From Thermoprotei archaeon (GTDB lineage: Archaea; Thermoproteota; Thermoprotei; QMSL01; B3-G16), in NCBI GenBank assembly GCA_003649665.1, contig QMSL01000062.1:1-7689 (forward strand): a stretch of DNA of 7,689 nt. The letters run 5' to 3'. Both the position numbers and the translations under genes were made by a program. Shown here piece after piece: positions 1 to 6,680 of this stretch. The notes under the pieces are model-generated. The model saw only the letters and a list, made by a program, of their open reading frames with translations, ran no database searches and had not been told where the DNA came from. The number at the start of each line of letters is the position of its first letter. Position 1 is the first letter of the stretch.

Positions 1-503
1 CTAACAATAGACAGAAGAGCTAACACTAAGAGGAGCCATGCTACACTATACATAGCCCACCACGATAGCGTAGGTAGCCATGCGCCCCACGGGACTTTGG
101 TGATATGCCCCGAGAACATATCAGCCATGTACTTAAGATCGAAAGGGCCAAATGCAAGGCTGAAGAACTCGCTAATAGCAGATGTACGAGCACCATATAT
201 GACATCAAGGACATCGGGAACTAAAGGTCTTGCCCCAGGAATGAGTATTGCCATAATTGAAGTTGCTACTATTAGCGCTACATGTTTATTCGATATTCTT
301 TCTGGAAATAAGTTTCCTATAATCAGCGCTATAAACATTATAGCTAATGGTATATTTCCTGAAATCGCTACTGCATAGTAAGTCCAAGCAGGCGTATAAT
401 ATGTTATTATTGGAGTTAGTACTGCTACAGTAACAGCAATCGCTATTAGAGTTAACGTAAAGCGCCATGTCAAGATGCTTCCTTTAACTTTACTACTGCT
501 CAT
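1..503 (-). CDS. Polytopic membrane protein, N-terminal part (DUF6785/DUF6784-like), runs off left edge
   Basis: On the minus strand an open frame starts at ATG 503-501 and continues without a stop to the left edge, giving 167 visible residues. The product is strongly hydrophobic. Likely membrane segments are near residues 15-35, 43-65, 75-90 and 147-167. A short loop holds the motif VPWGAWLPTLSWW (residues 137-149). A PW-x-AWL-x-P-type motif before a tryptophan-rich helix is what I recall from large uncharacterised permease-like proteins of the DUF6784/DUF6785 group, but I could not align it. If correct, the full protein would be about 600 residues and might move small solutes or peptides; its function is unknown. 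The start is supported by a weak GGGGAT Shine-Dalgarno-like motif about 5 bases upstream and a TATA-like box near 539-546. It is divergent from the surface protein at 605. The coding call is firm; the family call is tentative. Confidence 0.75.
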   Translation of the reverse strand, partial: MSSSKVKGSILTWRFTLTLIAIAVTVAVLTPIITYYTPAWTYYAVAISGNIPLAIMFIALIIGNLFPERISNKHVALIVATSIMAILIPGARPLVPDVLDVIYGARTSAISEFFSLAFGPFDLKYMADMFSGHITKVPWGAWLPTLSWWAMYSVAWLLLVLALLSIV

Positions 504-533
504 GACAATCCCCTAGTATTTACTTTTATCTAG

Positions 534-546
534 AAAAATTTTTAAG
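534..546. promoter_or_regulatory. Shared AT-rich promoter core of a divergent gene pair
   Basis: A perfect palindrome AAAAATTTTT (534-543) runs into AAG. Read on the plus strand it gives TTTTTAAG, and on the minus strand CTTAAAAA, both acceptable archaeal TATA-like boxes. A start about 25 bases downstream would fall near 570 for the gene at 605, leaving a leader that contains its Shine-Dalgarno motif. For the membrane gene starting at 503 it would fall near 520. One element may therefore serve both directions. This is inferred from spacing only. Confidence 0.45.
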
Positions 547-588
547 TTTTACTACTGTATTAGATATCGAACTTGAATACAAACTAAA

Positions 589-596
589 GGTGGTGA
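589..596 (+). promoter_or_regulatory. Shine-Dalgarno site that decides the start at 605
   Basis: GGTGGTGA resembles the archaeal anti-Shine-Dalgarno complement (AGGAGGTGA) and ends 8 bases before ATG 605. The in-frame GTG codons at 590 and 593 lie inside this motif, so they are poor start candidates. This argues for the ATG at 605. Confidence 0.65.
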
Positions 597-604
597 GATG
601 TAAT

Positions 605-1594
605 ATGAAGAAAAATACTAAAAGGAAAGTAAGTATTCTGCTCGTGTTAGTAATAGCGACGTTGTTTTCACTAGAACTAGTAATGGGATTAAACAAAACA
701 TTAGCTACACATAACTTTTCTGCACAGGAGAAAAAAATTTACGTGCTCTGTGTTAGAGAAGCAGGAGAGAGCTGGGTAGATAAGAACGAGATGCGAAGTA
801 GTGTTGTGGGATATCTAAAAGCTCTTGGTTTAAAATGTGAAGTCATTGAATCCGTAGATGAGTGGGAAGCTCTTATTAAGGAAGCACCAGAGGGTGTTAT
901 AATTATAAACTGTCATGGTGAAGTCATACCAATTCCTACATCATACGGGGATGATTATGAAAGTTTTTACAATGATCTGGCAGAGCTTATCAAAAATAAA
1001 GGTTGGATCTTCGTGCAGATGGTAGGTTTCGGTTTCTGCATGGTAGGCAACACAAAGACGGTAGGAGAGAGTTATGGTGTTGAGGAAGAAGCCATCTTCA
1101 GAGCTCTCGGGTTAGAGGGCCTAGTAGACCCATGGTATACTGGAACTGCAGAATTAAGTGGAACTCTTGGTAAAAATGTAAGTAAGGCAATAGGAGTTAG
1201 CATACCTGAGACTGTAGCTGTAGATACGGCAATAGCTATCGCCGTTGACCAGTTGCCTGAGCACGTAAAGGTTTTGTGGTACTGGTATAAGGTACCAGAA
1301 AGCGAAGAAACGTGGCAAGGATATCCATATCTTGGAGTAGTTGCCCTGAAAATAGGTAAGGGCATATTAGTGTGGGGCGGACTGGTAGAGATGGCTGGAG
1401 CGGGTTATGGAAAGATGGCAGCTCTAGTTACGGCATACATATTAAACCCTAAACTTGCCGCAATGAAAGTCAAATTGCCGTTATTAACAAGAAAGTATAT
1501 CTTCATTTATTCATTAGTAGCGGTAGGGGCAATATTCGCTGCATTTGGACTCGCGCTGTTATTTAAGAGATCAGTGCCTCCGGAAGGTACATAG
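605..1594 (+). CDS. Membrane-anchored surface protein with glutamine-amidotransferase-like ectodomain, function unknown
   Basis: The product is 329 residues from ATG 605; the longer frame from GTG 590 would start inside the ribosome binding site. A basic N-terminus (KKNTKRK) precedes a hydrophobic segment at about 8-28, a signal peptide or anchor. A second membrane helix at about 298-320 is followed by KR, which suggests an outward-facing ectodomain with a cytoplasmic tail. The ectodomain opens with a beta-strand (KIYVLCV, 44-50). It then has a region ending in VIIINCHGE (98-106) and, near its end, ILVWGGLVEMAG (264-275). This alternation resembles class I glutamine amidotransferase or ThuA-like folds, but no Cys-His-Glu triad can be assigned. 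Asn37 (NFS) and Asn191 (NVS) are possible N-glycosylation sequons. It is divergent from the membrane protein at 503, and the two may work together. I do not recognise a characterised family. Confidence 0.85.
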   Translation: MKKNTKRKVSILLVLVIATLFSLELVMGLNKTLATHNFSAQEKKIYVLCVREAGESWVDKNEMRSSVVGYLKALGLKCEVIESVDEWEALIKEAPEGVIIINCHGEVIPIPTSYGDDYESFYNDLAELIKNKGWIFVQMVGFGFCMVGNTKTVGESYGVEEEAIFRALGLEGLVDPWYTGTAELSGTLGKNVSKAIGVSIPETVAVDTAIAIAVDQLPEHVKVLWYWYKVPESEETWQGYPYLGVVALKIGKGILVWGGLVEMAGAGYGKMAALVTAYILNPKLAAMKVKLPLLTRKYIFIYSLVAVGAIFAAFGLALLFKRSVPPEGT

Positions 1595-1616
1595 AAGCCT
1601 TAAATTATCTTTAATT

Positions 1617-1641
1617 ATTTTGTTACACTACTGTTATTTTT
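1617..1641 (+). terminator. T-rich candidate terminator after the surface-protein gene
   Basis: Two short T runs (around 1618-1621 and TTTTT at 1637-1641) lie 25-50 bases past the stop codon in AT-rich sequence. Archaeal transcription often ends at U-rich tracts without a hairpin, and I see no strong hairpin here. Weak support. Confidence 0.3.
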
Positions 1642-1717
1642 ACTACTAGCTAAAGCGATTCTGTACGATAAATTGCGCTAAGAAGCTAAAATTTAAAGAA
1701 CCTCAAAGAAGGCTTGA

Positions 1718-2085
1718 CTTGCATTTTATTATCCTTGATATAGTTCAGCTTATGATCCTTCTAAAAGGTGGGTACACTGGCAAGGAGTAAGAACGCAGGG
1801 TATAGGGTCTTCGACAGATTATCCATTACTAGGAGCACATCTCACAATGGTGGATTTATTGTATCATGGTGGGGAATAGATACGTTTGAAGATAACGCTC
1901 TTAGTAAAATAGTAAAGGTTGCAGAAGAATTAAATTTTAATATCACGATATATTTCGAGAGTGTAAGGGAAATGGATGTAATGTTTATAGCAGATATAGC
2001 GCGCAAGGAACTAAATACTCTCTTAGTAAGACATTAATATATCTCTAGGATAATGGTCTTTGCATTAGCAGTATTTGCAATGAGT
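1718..2085 (+). pseudogene. Decayed GH99-like endo-alpha-mannosidase gene (N-terminal half only)
   Basis: Reading across disruptions recovers the hallmark order of Glyco_hydro_99 proteins. In the frame of 1721, LAFYYP is followed by an in-frame TGA (1736-1738) where the family has Trp, then YSSAYDP, RWVHWQG and GIGSSTDYPLLG up to 1834. About 20 residues expected next (roughly YSS..DPEVI..H....AGI) are missing. The match then resumes in another frame at 1849 with GGFIVSWWGIDTFEDNAL and a helix-strand ending ITIYFE. A stop follows at 2035-2037, and the same frame continues with a weak match (IMVFALAVFAMS) to the FIY-like strand. The catalytic C-terminal half is absent. A 89-codon frame opened by GTG 1768 covers the middle part, but it lacks a Shine-Dalgarno site and both ends of the domain, so I do not treat it as a gene. 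A TATA-like ATTTAAAG (1691-1698) may be its relic promoter. Family assignment rests on remembered motifs. Confidence 0.75.
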
Positions 2086-2192
2086 CAACATCGTTCCACC
2101 AGTTAACAGTAGCTCGTTCTCTAGACTCCATATGACTATAGAAGGATTGTTCCTATGTAATTTTACTCGTGCTATTCTAGGAACATTAGCAG

Positions 2193-2211
2193 GAGTATAT
2201 TTTTTATACTC
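2193..2211 (+). promoter_or_regulatory. Mannosidase promoter with inverted repeat over the TATA box
   Basis: GAGTATA (2193-2199) and TATACTC (2205-2211) are perfect inverted repeats around TTTTT. The run TTTTTTATAC inside it resembles a TATA box centred near 2205. Transcription would start near 2230, giving a short leader that carries the GGGTGA ribosome site before GTG 2256. A dimeric repressor bound here would block TBP. The repeat is visible; its operator role is inferred. Confidence 0.5.
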
Positions 2212-2255
2212 AGACCTGAATTATGTTATTAAGGAAATACTAGAAGGGTGAGAGT

Positions 2256-4724
2256 GTGGCTCCAAGAATCCTTTCACTAGACGGTGTGTGGTATTTAAGG
2301 GGCTTTAAACCCGGCGAGGGAGAGAAGAAGGGCGCTTATAAGGAGGATTATAAGACCGATGGGTGGATTAAAGCCAGGGTTCCAGGCGTAGTACACCTAG
2401 ATCTCCTGGAAAACGGCTTGATTCCAGACCCATTTTACGGCCTAAACGAGGAGAAAGTTAGATGGGTCGAGGAGATGGAGTGGTGGTATAGGAGGGAGTT
2501 CGATCTGCCAGAGGACATAGTGAACATGGATGCAGTGGAAATACACTTTATGGGCCTAGACACATTTGCCACCATATGGCTTAATGGAGTTAAGGTTGGA
2601 GAGACGGATAACATGTTCATACCATGGGTATTCGACGTTAAGAAACTCGTAAAACCTGGTAGGAACGTCATAGCGATTAAGTTCGCGCCACCGACTAAGA
2701 CCCTAGAGGAGATAAAAGCTAGAGAAGAGAAGATGAAAAGGGTATTTCTCCCCCCTAGAGCTTACGGCAGAAAAGCTCAGTACTCCTTCGGCTGGGATTG
2801 GGCACCTAGGCTACCCACATCAGGCATATGGCGTAGCGTTAAGCTCATAGCATACAACACAGCTAGGCTGGGTCATATAGCAGCATTACCTGTGAAGGTT
2901 ACTAAGGAAGAGGCTGATATGCGAGTTGAAGCTGAGGTTTATGCAATTAGGGAGGTTGAAGCTAGGATAACCTTTGAGCTAAGCTATGGTGAGGAGAGGT
3001 ATGATAAGGTTGTTCAATTAAGGCTTGAGCCTGGATATAATGAGGTAAGGACAAGTATTAGGGTACCTAAGCCGAAGCTTTGGTGGCCTCATGGCTATGG
3101 TCCTCAAAACCTATATCAATTCAAGGTTAAGCTTGAAGGAGAAGGAGAATTACTCGATGAGAAGAGCACTCGTGTCGGAATACGTAGCATAGAGCTCGTG
3201 CAGGAGCCCGACGAGGAAGGTAAATCCTTCATATTCAAGATAAATGGCGTGCCGATCTTCTGCAAAGGGGCCAACTGGATACCTGCGGATAGCTTTCTCC
3301 CTCGTGTTACTAGGGAAAAGTATGAGGCACTTCTTAATATGGTTGTTGAGGCGAATATGAATATGCTCAGAGTCTGGGGTGGTGGTATCTATGAAGACGA
3401 TGTATTTTATGATCTCTGCGATGAGAAGGGCATAATGATATGGCATGATTTCATGTTCGCCTGTGCGGCGTATCCTGAGAAGTCATGGTTCATTGAGAAT
3501 GTGAAGAGGGAAGTAGAGGAGGTAGTAAAGAGGCTCCGCAACCACCCATCAATAGTACTGTGGTGTGGCGATAACGAGTGCGAGTGGGCTGAGAGTGGCA
3601 GGGTGATCTCACATAGGATAATACCTGATATCTGCGCCCGCCTAGACCCTACAAGACCATACTGGCCGTCAAGCCCATACGGAGGAAAGGATCCTAATTC
3701 TCCTCATGAAGGCGATAGGCATAGCTGGGATGTATGGCATGGTTGGCTCGATTATGATGGATACACGCACGACCCAGCTCGTTTTGTTAGCGAGTTTGGC
3801 ATTCAATCCCCACCTGATATGGAGACTATAGAGGCTTTTACGGCTCCGGAGGATCGCTGGTTCTTTAGCAAGGTCATGGAGTATCATAATAAGCAACCAC
3901 ATGGGAATGAGCGTATATTCTGGTACTTGATAATGCACTATAGAATACCGCGTGATCTAGAGGAGCTTGTATATTGGGCTCAGGTTAATCAAGGGGAGGG
4001 GCTTAAGACAGGGATAGAGCATTGGAGAAGGAGGAAGTTCAGGACTAGTGGTTGCCTCATATGGCAACTAAATGACTGCTGGCCTGTGGTGAGCTGGAGC
4101 CTGATAGACTACTACCTCAGGCCTAAAGCCTCATATTACATAGTTAAGAGGGCCTTCAGCCCCATATTAGTCTCACTAGTTAAGGAGGGCGAGTCTGTCT
4201 CAGTTTACATAGTGAGTGATAAGCTGGTGGATATGAATGGTAAGTTAGAGTTCATGGTGCAGGATGTAAATGGAAATATCTTTTATAGGGAGGCTATAGA
4301 CGTTAAGGTGCCCGCTAATAGCTCAATAAGGGTTATGAGCAAGGACCTAAAAGATCTGCCTATCTCGGATAGGACTACACAGTACCTCTTAGCTCGCCTT
4401 TTAGTTGGTGATAAGGTAGTTTCCGAGAATGTCCTATTCTTAGAGAGGGTCAAGCACCTCAAGTTGCCTAAGCCTAATATAAAGGCTGAAGTGAAGAAAG
4501 TGGATCCTAAGGGACTTAGGTTCTTAGTGAGAATTAGAACAGATAAGTATGCTAAGGCTGTAAAGCTCAAGCTTATGGGTATTAAGGCGAAGTTTAGTGA
4601 TAATTACTTTGACCTACTGCCCAATACGGTTAAGGGGGTTATCGTTGAGGTAGAAGAGCCCACTAGCGAGGAGGAAATAAGACGTAAACTAACTGTAACA
4701 TCCATCTATACTGTCGAGCAATGA
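2256..4724 (+). CDS. Beta-mannosidase, glycoside hydrolase family 2
   Basis: An 822-residue enzyme, the usual length for GH2 beta-mannosidases, expected to remove terminal beta-D-mannose from the non-reducing end of manno-oligosaccharides by a retaining mechanism. Domains are in family order. The N-terminal jelly roll (about 1-200) has EWWYRREF (75-82), GLDTFATIWLNG (100-111) and SFGWDWAPRLPTSGIWR (177-193). An Ig-like domain (about 200-310) ends with LWWPHGYGPQNLY (275-287). The TIM barrel begins near GVPIFCKGANWIPAD (331-345), followed by LRVWGGGIYEDDVFYDLCDEKG (starts 371) and IWHDFMFACAAYP. Glu441 in WCGDNECEW is the expected acid/base and Glu513 in VSEFG the expected nucleophile. GCLIWQLNDCWPVVSW (599-614) closes the active-site region, followed by C-terminal beta domains. 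There is no signal peptide, so it is probably cytoplasmic. The GTG start follows GGGTGA by 4 bases. The acid/base motif has Asp where many homologues have Asn (GNNE). The name could be refined only by assay. Confidence 0.93.
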   Translation: MAPRILSLDGVWYLRGFKPGEGEKKGAYKEDYKTDGWIKARVPGVVHLDLLENGLIPDPFYGLNEEKVRWVEEMEWWYRREFDLPEDIVNMDAVEIHFMGLDTFATIWLNGVKVGETDNMFIPWVFDVKKLVKPGRNVIAIKFAPPTKTLEEIKAREEKMKRVFLPPRAYGRKAQYSFGWDWAPRLPTSGIWRSVKLIAYNTARLGHIAALPVKVTKEEADMRVEAEVYAIREVEARITFELSYGEERYDKVVQLRLEPGYNEVRTSIRVPKPKLWWPHGYGPQNLYQFKVKLEGEGELLDEKSTRVGIRSIELVQEPDEEGKSFIFKINGVPIFCKGANWIPADSFLPRVTREKYEALLNMVVEANMNMLRVWGGGIYEDDVFYDLCDEKGIMIWHDFMFACAAYPEKSWFIENVKREVEEVVKRLRNHPSIVLWCGDNECEWAESGRVISHRIIPDICARLDPTRPYWPSSPYGGKDPNSPHEGDRHSWDVWHGWLDYDGYTHDPARFVSEFGIQSPPDMETIEAFTAPEDRWFFSKVMEYHNKQPHGNERIFWYLIMHYRIPRDLEELVYWAQVNQGEGLKTGIEHWRRRKFRTSGCLIWQLNDCWPVVSWSLIDYYLRPKASYYIVKRAFSPILVSLVKEGESVSVYIVSDKLVDMNGKLEFMVQDVNGNIFYREAIDVKVPANSSIRVMSKDLKDLPISDRTTQYLLARLLVGDKVVSENVLFLERVKHLKLPKPNIKAEVKKVDPKGLRFLVRIRTDKYAKAVKLKLMGIKAKFSDNYFDLLPNTVKGVIVEVEEPTSEEEIRRKLTVTSIYTVEQ

Positions 4725-4747
4725 GAAAAGCTAACTAATAAAGTCCC

Positions 4748-4752
4748 TTTTT
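4748..4752 (+). terminator. T-tract after the mannosidase gene
   Basis: A CCCTTTTTATA stretch lies about 25 bases past the mannosidase stop codon, in the 55-base gap between convergent genes. A U-tract like this is a plausible archaeal terminator for the plus-strand transcript. Confidence 0.35.
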
Positions 4753-4770
4753 ATATGAGCCTTAAGGAGA

Positions 4771-4789
4771 AATAAAGTGTTACTTTATT
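4771..4789. terminator. Hairpin in the convergent intergenic gap
   Basis: AATAAAGT (4771-4778) and ACTTTATT (4782-4789) form a perfect 8-base-pair inverted repeat with a 3-base loop. It can extend by AAGG/CCTT (4764-4767 with 4790-4793) across a 3-base bulge. The repeat contains the stop codon (4780-4782) of the minus-strand isomerase-like gene. It may mark the end of transcripts from both directions. The stem is AT-rich, so its strength at high temperature is doubtful. Confidence 0.35.
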
Positions 4790-5646
4790 CCTTTCTGTCT
4801 TAGATACTCTACTTCGATCTTATAGTACTCCATTAGCTTATCCAGTGTATTCACATGGGGCTCAAGTGTGCAGAACCCATTATATCCATCTTCTTTAAGG
4901 CGCGCGATCAATCCTTCAATGTTCACAGCACCATATGGTAATGGCGGGTAAAATATGTACTGGGAATCATTAGGTGGGGCGAAAGGAGCTCCTTTCGCGT
5001 AATCTGGATGTACTCCCGGTATGAATTTACAACCATTCTTCATGTGCATATAAGCTATGTAATCTTTCAACATCTCATATGCATAGGGAAATGGTTCAAC
5101 ATTTGCTTGATAATAGTTTGTTGCATCGAAGTTCGTTCTGAAGTAATCCGAGTTAATCGCCTTAAGGATCCTAAGCATACCCTCAGGCGTTCCTGAGGCA
5201 TCGTGAGCCTCGTTCTCTAGGACTATGATGACATCCATCTTCTCCGCATAATCTACTATTGGCTTCATGACCTTAACAAAGGGCTTTATGTCAGCATCAT
5301 GTCCTAATGCGAAGTAATATACGTAGCAGTTAACGAAGCGCGCTCCAAGTTCCTTAGCTACTCTGATGGTTTCCTTCATAAACTCTATGTATCTATCGGG
5401 ATTCTCGGCCATCTCCTTTACGAAAGCGCCACCGTTAGTGACACACGCTACGCCTATATCATATTCGTCTAAGAGCTTCTTGGTTTGCCTTAAACCCTCA
5501 TTGTCGCATTTAATCCCCTTAAACCCTATTATGTTAAAGGTCCAGAGCTCTATCCACGAGACGGAGAGCTCTTTAAGTACTGAAAGTATCTCCTCAAGAG
5601 ACTTCCCGAAGCCCCCGAGCTGTTGACCAGATATGGCCAACTTCAC
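4780..5646 (-). CDS. Sugar phosphate isomerase/epimerase-like TIM-barrel protein
   Basis: A 288-residue protein of the xylose isomerase-like (AP endonuclease 2) superfamily, single-domain length. The expected divalent-metal ligands appear in order: Glu144 in VLENEAHD, Asp174 in RTNFDATNY, His201 in YMHMKNG and Glu262 in CTLEPHV. Other barrel strands are visible in WIELWTF (31-37), IGVACVTNGG (64-73) and GARFVNCYVYY (101-111). Members include isomerases, epimerases and dehydratases of sugars, sugar acids and inositols, so the substrate cannot be fixed. The start is GTG 5646, preceded by a perfect AGGAGGTGA five bases away that overlaps the stop codon of the upstream dehydrogenase gene. The 13-base gap and shared signal indicate one operon with translational coupling, so the two products probably act on linked intermediates. 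Cytoplasmic; no signal peptide. Confidence 0.88.
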   Translation of the reverse strand: MKLAISGQQLGGFGKSLEEILSVLKELSVSWIELWTFNIIGFKGIKCDNEGLRQTKKLLDEYDIGVACVTNGGAFVKEMAENPDRYIEFMKETIRVAKELGARFVNCYVYYFALGHDADIKPFVKVMKPIVDYAEKMDVIIVLENEAHDASGTPEGMLRILKAINSDYFRTNFDATNYYQANVEPFPYAYEMLKDYIAYMHMKNGCKFIPGVHPDYAKGAPFAPPNDSQYIFYPPLPYGAVNIEGLIARLKEDGYNGFCTLEPHVNTLDKLMEYYKIEVEYLRQKGIK

Positions 5647-5651
5647 CTACT

Positions 5652-5660
5652 TCACCTCCT
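5652..5660 (-). promoter_or_regulatory. Perfect Shine-Dalgarno site overlapping the upstream stop codon
   Basis: On the minus strand TAAGGAGGTGA contains the dehydrogenase stop codon (5662-5660) and AGGAGGTGA, the full complement of the archaeal 16S rRNA tail. Five bases separate it from GTG 5646. This fixes the isomerase start and supports coupling of the two genes. Confidence 0.8.
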
Positions 5661-6667
5661 TAAGCTATGTCGATTACTACTTTAATGCACTCCTGCGGTC
5701 TCTCCCAATTAAACTTGAGCGCCTTCTCTATATCATCTAGTGGAAAGTGGTGCGTTATCCAGCTCTTGATATCAAGCTTACCCTCGGATACCCACTTAAC
5801 CGCAAGTCTCATTAGTTTCCTAAGCCTAACAGGATCTGGCCACTGTTCTGGTGGGCCGAAGTGCCTGACCTTAGTGGCTACTCTAAAGTATGGAACCTCC
5901 ACAGGTTTGGAGACATGGGCGAATATGTAGAAGGAACCACCGGGCTTGAGTGCCTCCGTACCCGTGAACACTGCCTTGCTCGCTCCAGCTGTATCAATGA
6001 CTACGTCCATTTCGCCGAACTCCTTCCTTATCAGCCTCCCCAGCTCATCGGGATCATACTCAGAGGCGTTATACGCCGCATCAGCCCCGACCTTTCTAGC
6101 TACCCTAAGCCTGTTATCGTACAGGTCAGTGGTTACTACCACCTCAGCCCCGAAGTTCTTAGCATGTTGTATGATACTCAGACCGGCTGGTCCGCTACCT
6201 AGGACTAGGACTTTATCGAGTGGCCTTACAGTAGCCCATGTGAAGAATATAGTCGACCCACCAGCAAGTTCTAGAACTGCCCCCTCTTCGTCAGAGACGT
6301 TATCGGGTAGGGGAGCTATGGTGGCGATCTTCCTCACGTCTATCTTAACGTATTCGGCGAATCCATTACACCAACTCCACTCGCATATCCTATCACCGAC
6401 CTTAAGATCCGGGTATATCTCGTTAACTTTTGATCCCATCTCGACTATCTCCCCGCTGAACTCATGACCTAATACAAACGGGTACTCGGCCGGCTCCCAA
6501 CAATCCTTTACCGGTGGTCGTAATCCCTGCCACAACTCGTAATCTGGGTGCCTGCAAATTGCGGCCTTACGCACCTTCACTATCAGTTCATAGTCACTCT
6601 CAAGCTTTGGCTTGGGAATATCCTTCACAACTACAACTCCAGGTTTCTCAACTACTGCCGCCTTCAT
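5660..6667 (-). CDS. Zinc-dependent MDR dehydrogenase (polyol/sugar dehydrogenase type)
   Basis: A 335-residue medium-chain dehydrogenase, full length. The GroES-like catalytic domain occupies about 1-145. Cys38 (AAICRHPDYELW), His68 with Glu69 (GHEFSG) and Glu133 (EGAVLELAGG) match the catalytic zinc site of sorbitol dehydrogenase-like enzymes. The structural zinc lobe with four closely spaced cysteines is missing: after VGDRI (90-94) only Cys95 and Cys100 remain before GFAEYV. The Rossmann domain has GSGPAG (157-162), and Asp181 at the end of the second strand suggests NAD rather than NADP. The reaction is probably oxidation of a sugar or polyol hydroxyl; the substrate is unknown. ATG 6667 is preceded by TGGTGA about 6 bases away and by a TATA-like box near 6708. 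It is first in an operon with the isomerase-like gene, 13 bases apart, and divergent from the ABC gene. Confidence 0.9.
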   Translation of the reverse strand: MKAAVVEKPGVVVVKDIPKPKLESDYELIVKVRKAAICRHPDYELWQGLRPPVKDCWEPAEYPFVLGHEFSGEIVEMGSKVNEIYPDLKVGDRICEWSWCNGFAEYVKIDVRKIATIAPLPDNVSDEEGAVLELAGGSTIFFTWATVRPLDKVLVLGSGPAGLSIIQHAKNFGAEVVVTTDLYDNRLRVARKVGADAAYNASEYDPDELGRLIRKEFGEMDVVIDTAGASKAVFTGTEALKPGGSFYIFAHVSKPVEVPYFRVATKVRHFGPPEQWPDPVRLRKLMRLAVKWVSEGKLDIKSWITHHFPLDDIEKALKFNWERPQECIKVVIDIA

Positions 6668-6680
6668 AATAATTCACCAA

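Noticed and set aside
97..378. Plus-strand open frame of 93 codons
   Set aside because: It lies opposite the membrane protein on the minus strand, which has a sensible hydrophobic pattern, start signals and an unbroken frame. The plus frame has no recognisable domain or ribosome site.
286..468. Minus-strand open frame of 60 codons
   Set aside because: It is out of frame with, and inside, the membrane protein gene; its composition (Ser, Asn, Cys and Tyr rich) is typical of a shadow frame.
1768..2037. An 89-codon frame starting at GTG 1768 as a small intact gene
   Set aside because: Its similarity begins in the middle of a GH99 domain, matching sequence upstream lies in another frame, and there is no ribosome site. 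It is better explained as part of a pseudogene.
2084..2251. Open frame of 55 codons ending just before the mannosidase
   Set aside because: It lacks a credible start and any recognised domain. Its length is not surprising in AT-rich sequence, and it overlaps the mannosidase promoter.
5946..6467. Plus-strand open frame of 173 codons
   Set aside because: It is antisense to the dehydrogenase, whose zinc and nucleotide-binding motifs are clear. The Ser, Thr, Pro and Leu-rich product is a typical antisense shadow.
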